64,000 nt of DNA from Pseudorhizobium pelagicum (GTDB taxonomy: Bacteria; Pseudomonadota; Alphaproteobacteria; Rhizobiales; Rhizobiaceae): positions 42,627-106,626 of the forward strand of contig JOKI01000016.1 of assembly GCA_000722615.1 (NCBI GenBank), written 5' to 3'. The position numbers and the translations under genes were made by a program. The first letter of the stretch is position 1; the number at the start of each line of letters is the position of its first letter. Under the pieces are notes generated by a model, which worked only from the letters and a program-made list of their open reading frames with translations, was not told the origin of the DNA and searched no databases. Shown piece after piece: positions 58,963 through 64,000 of this stretch.

Positions 58963-60837
58963 GTGATCAGAAACATCTCTGTAGCATCCAAGGGCTTTGC
59001 CGCTTTCGGCATCCTCGCTCTCATCGCCGTGGCATCGAGTGCCTACATCTTCAACAGAGCTGTGGTTGCGACCGACCTTGTCGAGAACAATCAGACGATC
59101 GTTCAAATGTTGAACGCGAGCGGTGAGCTTGCCGATGTGGTGACGGCCACAGACCTGGCCGTCAAAAGCTTCCTGCTGACTGGCAATCGCGACTTCGTCG
59201 AGACCTATGAGAGGCTTGGCGCCAGTGCCGCTGAGCAGTACGCGTCGCTCCAGCAACAGTTTTCCGATCATGCCGCTGGCGAGCTCCCTGCCCTGCGCAC
59301 AGCCTTTGCCGGCATCCAGGATTGGCGCACACAGGTTACCGACCACCAGATCCAGCTGATGCGCGACCCGTCGACGGTGGAGCTCGCACGGGCATTGCAG
59401 GCGACAGACGCCGGCGCTGACGCTCTCGATCTCTTCTACACTCAACTTCGGACAATCTCCGAGGTCCTGCGGCAGCGAGCCGGAGACGCGGCCGCTGCGC
59501 AGAAGCATGCGCTGGAACTGGTAGAATGGATCGGAGCGGCGTCGGCGCTGCTGATGATCCTGGTTGCCATCGTGATGGCCGTCTTGAACTTCAGGTTGGT
59601 TTCGCGTCCCTTGCGGCAGTTCAGCGAGATCATGTCCCGGCTCGCCAACGGCGACCTCGATGTTCCCTCCGTCAAGGCTGGACGTGATGAAATCGGCACG
59701 ATGGCGTCGACACTGGAGGTCTTTCGGGACGCAGCCGTTGCCAATCGCCGCCTCGAGGCAGAGGCCGGCGACGCGCGCCAACGTGCCGAGGGCGACCGGG
59801 CGGCAGCGCAACAACGGGCCGAGGCGGAAGCAGCGGAGCGTTTGCGCATTGCGACTTCAGGCCTGGCTGCCGGATTGAAGCGCCTTGCCGAAGGTGATCT
59901 TTCGTTCCAGCTTACGGAGGCCTTCGCTCCCGACTTCGAGCCGCTGCGCCACGACTTCAATCAAAGCGTCGTGCAACTGGGTTCGACGTTGGCGGCGATC
60001 TCCAGCGGCATCACCCGAATGGAAGCCGGGACCGCCGAAATCGCCGCGGGCGCGGACGATCTGTCGCGGCGGACAGAGCGACAGGCAGCATCTTTGGAAG
60101 AGACCGCAGCCGCCGTTGAAGAAATCACGGTCAACGTTGCCAATTCATCGCGGCGCACGGGTGAGGCGCGCGAACTGGCTGGACGTGCAAACACGGCAGC
60201 CTCCCAGTCGTCACAGGTCGTCGGCCATGCGGAAGAAGCGATGCGCCGGATCGAAGGTAGCTCGAAGCAGATCTCGAACATCATTGGCGTGATCGACGAA
60301 ATTGCCTTCCAGACCAACCTGCTTGCCCTCAATGCCGGCGTCGAGGCGGCCCGCGCCGGCGAGGCCGGGCGGGGCTTTGCCGTCGTCGCCCAGGAAGTGC
60401 GCGAGCTCGCCCAGCGTTCGGCCAATGCTGCCAAGGAGATCAAGACACTGATTCAGACGTCGACGACCGAAGTGTCCGGCGGGGTTGATCTGGTGCGCAA
60501 GGCTGGCGAAGCGCTTCGCACGATTGGTGGATTCATTGAAGAGATGAACACCCACGTCGATTCGATCGCCACGTCGGCGAAGGAGCAGTCAACGGGTCTG
60601 AGCGAGGTCAACCAGGCCGTCAACTCCATGGACCAGACGACCCAGCAGAACGCGGCGATGGTGGAACAGTCAAGTGCTGCATCGGCCGCCCTTGCGTCTG
60701 AGGCAGCTGGACTGAGACAGCTTGTCGAGAGTTTCCGGTTGGCCGGGAAAGTCGGCCGCGAGGAGCTGGATGAGGAAGCGCGGCGGATGGCCCGTCCTTT
60801 CGAGGCGGCACCTCCTTTGCGGGCGGCTCGCCGGTAG
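58963..60837 (+). CDS. Methyl-accepting chemotaxis protein
   Basis: 624 residues. Membrane helix about 9-29, a four-helix-bundle periplasmic domain to about 185, second helix about 190-210, HAMP, a second HAMP-like segment, then the cytoplasmic signalling rod with the conserved hairpin [20 protein letters not shown] and [19 protein letters not shown]. Start GTG 58963 has AGGA 8 nt upstream; ATG 58912 in the same frame has no ribosome site. No C-terminal CheR pentapeptide is visible. It lies downstream of the secreted Cache-like protein, which may bring it a ligand. Confidence 0.9.
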   Translation: MIRNISVASKGFAAFGILALIAVASSAYIFNRAVVATDLVENNQTIVQMLNASGELADVVTATDLAVKSFLLTGNRDFVETYERLGASAAEQYASLQQQFSDHAAGELPALRTAFAGIQDWRTQVTDHQIQLMRDPSTVELARALQATDAGADALDLFYTQLRTISEVLRQRAGDAAAAQKHALELVEWIGAASALLMILVAIVMAVLNFRLVSRPLRQFSEIMSRLANGDLDVPSVKAGRDEIGTMASTLEVFRDAAVANRRLEAEAGDARQRAEGDRAAAQQRAEAEAAERLRIATSGLAAGLKRLAEGDLSFQLTEAFAPDFEPLRHDFNQSVVQLGSTLAAISSGITRMEAGTAEIAAGADDLSRRTERQAASLEETAAAVEEITVNVANSSRRTGEARELAGRANTAASQSSQVVGHAEEAMRRIEGSSKQISNIIGVIDEIAFQTNLLALNAGVEAARAGEAGRGFAVVAQEVRELAQRSANAAKEIKTLIQTSTTEVSGGVDLVRKAGEALRTIGGFIEEMNTHVDSIATSAKEQSTGLSEVNQAVNSMDQTTQQNAAMVEQSSAASAALASEAAGLRQLVESFRLAGKVGREELDEEARRMARPFEAAPPLRAARR

Positions 60838-61140
60838 GGCGGTTGAGCGGTCGCGGCGGGAAAAATCCGAAGCAAGCAAAAGCACGGGGCAAGCGAAGTC
60901 CGCACGCGTCTGCCGATCTGGTTATCCCAGACCGTGAGCCCGCTCATCGTCAATGTGATCAGCCCCCAGTCGCTTCCAGCCACCGTCCGGGTCGAAGCGA
61001 CGAGCTATTCATCGACCAAGGAGCAATTGATGGGGGGCCGGCAAGGCTTGACGACCGCCGTTCTCAGCAGCACCTCTCTGATAGTTCTTCGGAAAAGAGA
61101 GGGACGCATTGCAAGGGCACGAAGGAGACGGCTGCTGTCG
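60838..61140. other. Gap between the chemoreceptor and the hydrolase gene
   Basis: About 300 bases between the ends of two convergent genes. Short open frames only; no terminator hairpin with a T-run was found. Confidence 0.45.
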
Positions 61141-62100
61141 TTAAATCCGTCTCCGCCCTTCGGTGGGTGATCCCCCAAACCGGCTCCCTATGCTACTTCT
61201 GCCCTGGGCAAAAACCGCAAACTTGGCCAGATCCATGTTGAAACGCGCCGCTTCTTCAACGAAAGGCGCGTGACCGGAATCGTCGTAGATCTCCCACTTG
61301 ATCCGATTGTTCAAAAACTTTGCGCGTGCAATGCTCGCCTCAGGCAGCACCAGATTGTCCTTGCCGCCGTAGATCAACAGAACAGGCACTTTCGCCCTGG
61401 GCAGGCCCTCTTCTGCCTGAACCGTCATCGAGGGGACTGTTCGGGTCATCAGCCACGATGCGGTGGCTGCGTTGGAAAGGAGCCGTTCAAACGTTGTCCG
61501 GTCTGGCGGCGTTTGGAAGCAGAGAGCCAGAAACGTCCGTACCGCGTCGAGATGCGTCCGCAGGTCCTGTGACGCTAGTCCTGCATAGACCTGCGGGTGC
61601 GGCGTGATGAGGTCCGGTTTCAGCTCGATCACACCGTCCACGTAAACCAAACCGCCAATCCCGGCGTCGCCATGCGATGCAAGATAATTGGACAGCACTA
61701 CGCCACCAAGAGACCAGCCCACAAGAACGGGATTCTTTGCCTTGCTTTCCTTCAGCACCGCCGCAAGGTCGTCTGCCCAGCGGTCACCGTCTTTATAAGC
61801 GGCGGCATCATCCGGTTTTCCCGACTGTCCCTGCCCCCTAAGATCATAGGTAATCAGCCGAAACCTCTGCATGTCGGGGTCGCTGGTCTGCTTGTTCCAG
61901 TTGATGCGGCTGCCGAGCAGGCCATGGACGAATACGATCGGCTGACCTGCGGGGTTTCCTGTTTCCTCGACGGCGATCGACACGCCATCGGATGATTCCA
62001 CGGTGTATTCTCTGTCGGCAGCCGCGGCGGCCGACACGCTCGAAAGCAGCACAGCAGCGACGAACATACCTTTCGCGGCTCGGGTGAAACGTCCTGACAT
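61141..62100 (-). CDS. Secreted alpha/beta-fold hydrolase
   Basis: 319 residues with a signal peptide (AAKGMFVAAVLLSSVSAAAAA). Catalytic triad of the alpha/beta-hydrolase fold: nucleophile serine in LVGWSLGGVV, aspartate in LLIYGGKDNLVLP and histidine in DDSGHAPFVEEA; the oxyanion motif is IVFVHGLLGSR. It resembles haloperoxidase/esterase types; the substrate is unknown. It is divergent from the tetR gene and shares a 100-base intergenic region with two operator-like palindromes, so it is almost certainly the TetR target. Confidence 0.88.
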   Translation of the reverse strand: MSGRFTRAAKGMFVAAVLLSSVSAAAAADREYTVESSDGVSIAVEETGNPAGQPIVFVHGLLGSRINWNKQTSDPDMQRFRLITYDLRGQGQSGKPDDAAAYKDGDRWADDLAAVLKESKAKNPVLVGWSLGGVVLSNYLASHGDAGIGGLVYVDGVIELKPDLITPHPQVYAGLASQDLRTHLDAVRTFLALCFQTPPDRTTFERLLSNAATASWLMTRTVPSMTVQAEEGLPRAKVPVLLIYGGKDNLVLPEASIARAKFLNNRIKWEIYDDSGHAPFVEEAARFNMDLAKFAVFAQGRSSIGSRFGGSPTEGRRRI

Positions 62101-62139
62101 AAATTCTCCAATGCGTTGCGGCCAAGACCATCTTAACTG

Positions 62140-62151
62140 TAGTGGTCACTA
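62140..62151. promoter_or_regulatory. TetR-type operator 1 (TAGTGGTCACTA)
   Basis: A 12-base near-palindrome, 40 bases upstream of the hydrolase ATG. With its flanking AA it forms, in reverse orientation, the same 14-mer (TTTAGTGAYCACTA) as the site at 62189-62200. The centres are 49 bases apart. Confidence 0.7.
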
Positions 62152-62188
62152 AAAACTACCAACTTGATTTCTTCTGTCAAGCAGTCTT

Positions 62189-62200
62189 TAGTGATCACTA
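62189..62200. promoter_or_regulatory. TetR-type operator 2 (TAGTGATCACTA), ending on the tetR start codon
   Basis: A perfect 12-base palindrome whose last base is the A of the tetR ATG at 62200. Binding would block transcription start or the very first codons of tetR, giving tight autoregulation. TTGATT at 62164 and TTTAGT at 62187 are spaced 17 bases apart and could be -35 and -10 elements that would place the transcript start near the ATG. Confidence 0.7.
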
Positions 62201-62820
62201 TGGATAAGCCGATTAGAAGACGGCGGGGCGGACCGCGAACCTTCAACCGCAACGAGGCGGTCGACATCGCCATGCGGCTGTTCTGGCGGCACGGTTATGA
62301 GGGTGTGTCGCTCAACGACCTGACGACCGCGATCGGGATTGCGCCACCGAGCCTCTATGCCGCGTTCGGCAGCAAGGCGGGGCTTTATCGTGAGGCCCTC
62401 GATCGTTACTCCGGAATACCCGGCGCGCTTCTCAACCTCGATAAAGCGTCATCGCTGGACGATGCGGTGGCGTTGATCTTGCGACAGGCTGCTGATGCCG
62501 CCACAGATCCCTGCGGAGAACCAGGATGCATGGTATCGAGCGGAATGCTCCAATGCGCAGAAGAGCATACTGCCCTCGCGCTTGTATTGTCGGAGCGCAG
62601 GGATGCTATGCGCGAGACAATAGCTGAAGCGCTCCGGCGTTGGCTTGAGCCAGACCGAGCGTCCTCCGTAGCTCGCTTTTTGGTCGTCGTGCTTCAGGGC
62701 ATGTCCGTCCAGGCCCGCGACGGCGCCACCCGCGAGGACCTTGAAGAGGTCGTGCAAGAGGCTTCATGCGTTTCCGCACGCGATAATGGGGCGCCGGCCA
62801 GAGCAGCGGGAAGTGTATAA
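62200..62820 (+). CDS. TetR-family repressor
   Basis: 206 residues. The N-terminal helix-turn-helix is clear (FNRNEAVDIAMRLFWRHGYE then LNDLTTAIGIAPPSLYAAFG); the C-terminal ligand domain carries CMVSSGMLQCAEEHTALALV. ATG 62200 gives the usual start MDKPIRRRRGG; a TTG at 62164 is in frame but would put the operator inside the gene. There is no ribosome site before the ATG, so the message may be leaderless. It probably controls itself and the divergent hydrolase. Confidence 0.9.
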   Translation: MDKPIRRRRGGPRTFNRNEAVDIAMRLFWRHGYEGVSLNDLTTAIGIAPPSLYAAFGSKAGLYREALDRYSGIPGALLNLDKASSLDDAVALILRQAADAATDPCGEPGCMVSSGMLQCAEEHTALALVLSERRDAMRETIAEALRRWLEPDRASSVARFLVVVLQGMSVQARDGATREDLEEVVQEASCVSARDNGAPARAAGSV

Positions 62821-62827
62821 GCTCTTG

Positions 62828-62844
62828 ATCGGGATCGAACCGAT
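62828..62844 (-). other. tRNA T-arm-like fragment
   Basis: On the minus strand ATCGG-TTCGATC-CCGAT forms a perfect five-base T-stem with a standard seven-base T-loop. No matching anticodon arm or acceptor stem is found upstream, so it is at most a 3' tRNA fragment, as left by an integration event. Confidence 0.35.
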
Positions 62845-62922
62845 GACCCCGAAGTTGCCGCCACCTTTATGTCGTACTGGAAGGACATCCAGCCGCCCGC
62901 AGCGGGGGAGAGCATGATCTCT

Positions 62923-62940
62923 GTTGATAATAGTTGATTA
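62923..62940. promoter_or_regulatory. Direct repeat GTTGATAA/GTTGATTA before parD
   Basis: Two near-identical octamers ten bases apart (62923-62930, 62933-62940), 40 bases upstream of parD in an AT-rich stretch. Such spacing, one DNA turn, fits binding by a ribbon-helix-helix antitoxin; the promoter is probably here too. Confidence 0.45.
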
Positions 62941-62980
62941 AATACTTTTCTTTTCTCTATCACATCAGATGGAGGACCGC

Positions 62981-63247
62981 ATGATCAGCGCCGATCTAGG
63001 AAAGCAGCTCGAAAGCTACATCCAGCAGCTCGTCGATACAGGTCGCTATGGCTCCAAAAGCGAAGTCCTGCGTGAAGGTGTGCGACTGGTTCAGGACCGC
63101 GAGACCCGGCTTGTCGCGCTGGATGCTTCCATCACGCGCGGCATCGCAGATGCGGACGCTGGGCGGACGAAGCCGGCGCGCGATGTATTCGGCCGTCTCG
63201 ACGCCAAATACCGTGCAATGGCGGAAAAGGCCGAAAAATCTGCATGA
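62981..63247 (+). CDS. parD: ParD-type antitoxin
   Basis: 88 residues. Ribbon-helix-helix start MISADLGKQLESYIQQLVDT followed by GRYGSKSEVLREGVRLVQDR, the classical ParD pattern, and a helical tail that wraps the toxin. GGAGG lies 5 nt before ATG 62981. The toxin ATG overlaps its stop (ATGA). Because the toxin is truncated, this antitoxin may now be an orphan. Confidence 0.88.
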   Translation: MISADLGKQLESYIQQLVDTGRYGSKSEVLREGVRLVQDRETRLVALDASITRGIADADAGRTKPARDVFGRLDAKYRAMAEKAEKSA

Positions 63248-63687
63248 TCCTTGAGTTTTCCAGCGAGGCGGAAAACGACCTTGAGCATATCGCCGATTAT
63301 ATCGCTCGAGACGATCCTCAACGCGCCCTGTCATTCGTCCGAGAGTTGCGGAGCAAGTGCGAGCGTCTCCTCAATGCTCCACACAGCTTCGCCTTCGTCC
63401 CCCGGTTCGAGCACCATGGTATCCGTCTTCGGTGTACTCATGATACACATAATAACATAGGTTCGAAGAAACGCACCAGCGCCCTTTGTAAATCGCAAGA
63501 AAAGAGTGCTAAAAGGACACAACTACCGGCTTTTCCAAAGAGGACGAGGTGGGGCGGGACCCAGCTTATTCCTTTCATCGCAGGGGGCTGGGATGCGCCC
63601 GTCTTCCTCGCGCTGGTTCGCCTTGAACGGAATCGAACCAACCACCCCTGCCCTTGTACACCTTCGCGCTGCAGTTTCCGTTGGTGA
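63244..63687 (+). pseudogene. parE: ParE toxin, C-terminal part replaced by unrelated sequence
   Basis: The first 64 codons are a normal ParE: LEFSSEAENDLEHIADYIAR, RALSFVRELRSKCERLLNAP and FAFVPRFEHHGIRLR. ParE proteins then continue with a strand pair and end near 95-100 residues; here homology stops at about 63437, and the frame runs on for about 80 unrelated codons through IS debris. The active C-terminal strands are missing, so the toxin is very likely inactive. Confidence 0.75.
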
Positions 63688-63801
63688 GCAAGGAGCTTAG
63701 GCTGCCGGGGTTGGACGAACTGGCTCTGGCTGGCTGCTCTCCGTTCTGTCCTATCTGCGAAAGCGAAACCTGACCCAGTAGTCCGGGGTCGGCCCCACGA
63801 A
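63681..63801 (+). repeat. Degenerate repeat, copy 2 (partner at 1901-2013)
   Basis: Starts at TTGGTGAGC and shares with copy 1 the core GCTGGCTGCTCTCCGTTCTG and the end TGACCCAGT, about 115 bases in total with small gaps. In one frame it encodes a C-P-x-C pair (FCPICESE) followed by a TGA, then continues in the same frame into the transposase relic that follows. Confidence 0.6.
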
Positions 63802-64000
63802 CATTCTCGGACCCGATCCCGGATATTGCCCCGCCGTACGCCCGCAGGACAGCGAGGGTCACAAAGCTAGTGGCCCTGCTGGGTCGCGGCACAGACGGAC
63901 GCCCGGGAGAGCGCTTGATGAACCAGCTCGGGTTGCCGGTCAGCGACGACACCATCCTTCGGCATTTGAAGCGGAGTGCTTCACGGGCCGACGACGAACC
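63798..64000 (+). pseudogene. ISL3-like transposase fragment, continues past window
   Basis: The frame encodes RTFSDPIPDIAPPYARRTAR, and later RLMNQLGLPVSDDTILRHLK, the segment that follows the N-terminal zinc finger of ISL3-family transposases (A-P-Y-A-R-R-T and the helix-turn-helix G-x-x-x-S-x-D-T-x-L-R). A possible zinc-finger piece lies 40 codons upstream but is separated by a stop, with too short a spacing. This copy is therefore broken at its 5' end. Confidence 0.65.

Noticed and set aside
63600-63660. Possible second tRNA 3' end on the minus strand
   Set aside because: The T-loop-like sequence is flanked by arms that do not pair well, so it is not called; mentioned only as a weak companion of the T-arm at 62828.

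Overview
The window reads as a GC-rich genome segment from the Hyphomicrobiales, most likely Rhizobiaceae (Rhizobium, Ensifer, Agrobacterium or Shinella type). The evidence is a BcsN-headed cellulose operon, a ugpBAEC glycerol-3-phosphate transporter, an HWE-family histidine kinase, a fused DctQM TRAP transporter and a TPP-riboswitch thiC. The mix of catabolic operons, toxin-antitoxin modules, IS debris and gene relics would suit a chromid, a megaplasmid or an accessory chromosomal region. The replicon cannot be decided because there is no rRNA, complete tRNA, origin or rep gene.

Layout: 0-2.5 kb holds thiC (cut by the window edge) behind a TPP riboswitch, followed by a degenerate repeat. 2.5-5.6 kb is eroded: an intact SRPBCC gene, a DJ-1/PfpI relic and a GntR relic meeting at one breakpoint, and a self-inhibited Fic gene under palindromic repeats. 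5.8-19.2 kb is a branched-chain amino acid and leucine catabolic locus: an acyl-CoA dehydrogenase, a divergent AraC regulator, then nine tightly packed genes (bkdA1-bkdA2-bkdB-lpdV-ivd-mccB-mccA-maoC-citE-like). 19.3-27.9 kb carries minus-strand genes for uptake and activation of an unknown carboxylate: SDR, DctQM, DctP, IclR, thiolase, and an acyl-CoA synthetase fused to two DUF296-type domains.

28-37.6 kb is a mixed region with RNase H, a truncated LOV photoreceptor gene, a GGDEF-EAL protein, a ParD/ParE-type pair, a PAS-PAS-GGDEF protein and a cold-shock protein. 37.8-44.3 kb handles phosphate: a Na/Pi cotransporter with PhoU-like tail, then ugpBAEC. 45.1-54.1 kb is the cellulose synthesis operon (bcsN, bcsA with PilZ, bcsB, bcsZ, TPR protein); with the two GGDEF proteins it makes a plausible local c-di-GMP/cellulose set. 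54.6-55.9 kb is a gene graveyard (ParE, sugar permease and IclR fragments). 55.9-60.8 kb is sensory (Cache-HAMP-HWE kinase; secreted Cache-like protein next to a chemoreceptor). 61.1-64 kb has an alpha/beta hydrolase divergent from a TetR gene with paired operators, a ParD with a broken ParE, and an ISL3-like transposase relic running off the edge.

Features most worth attention: the leucine locus has the gene content of Mycobacterium tuberculosis Rv2495c-Rv2503c rather than of the classical liu cluster; the synthetase-DUF296 fusion; the Fic gene with operator-like repeats over its start; the secreted Cache plus chemoreceptor pair; and two TetR operators, one ending on the start codon. I found no CRISPR array, complete tRNA, rRNA or intact mobile element, and no clearly undescribed multi-gene defence system.
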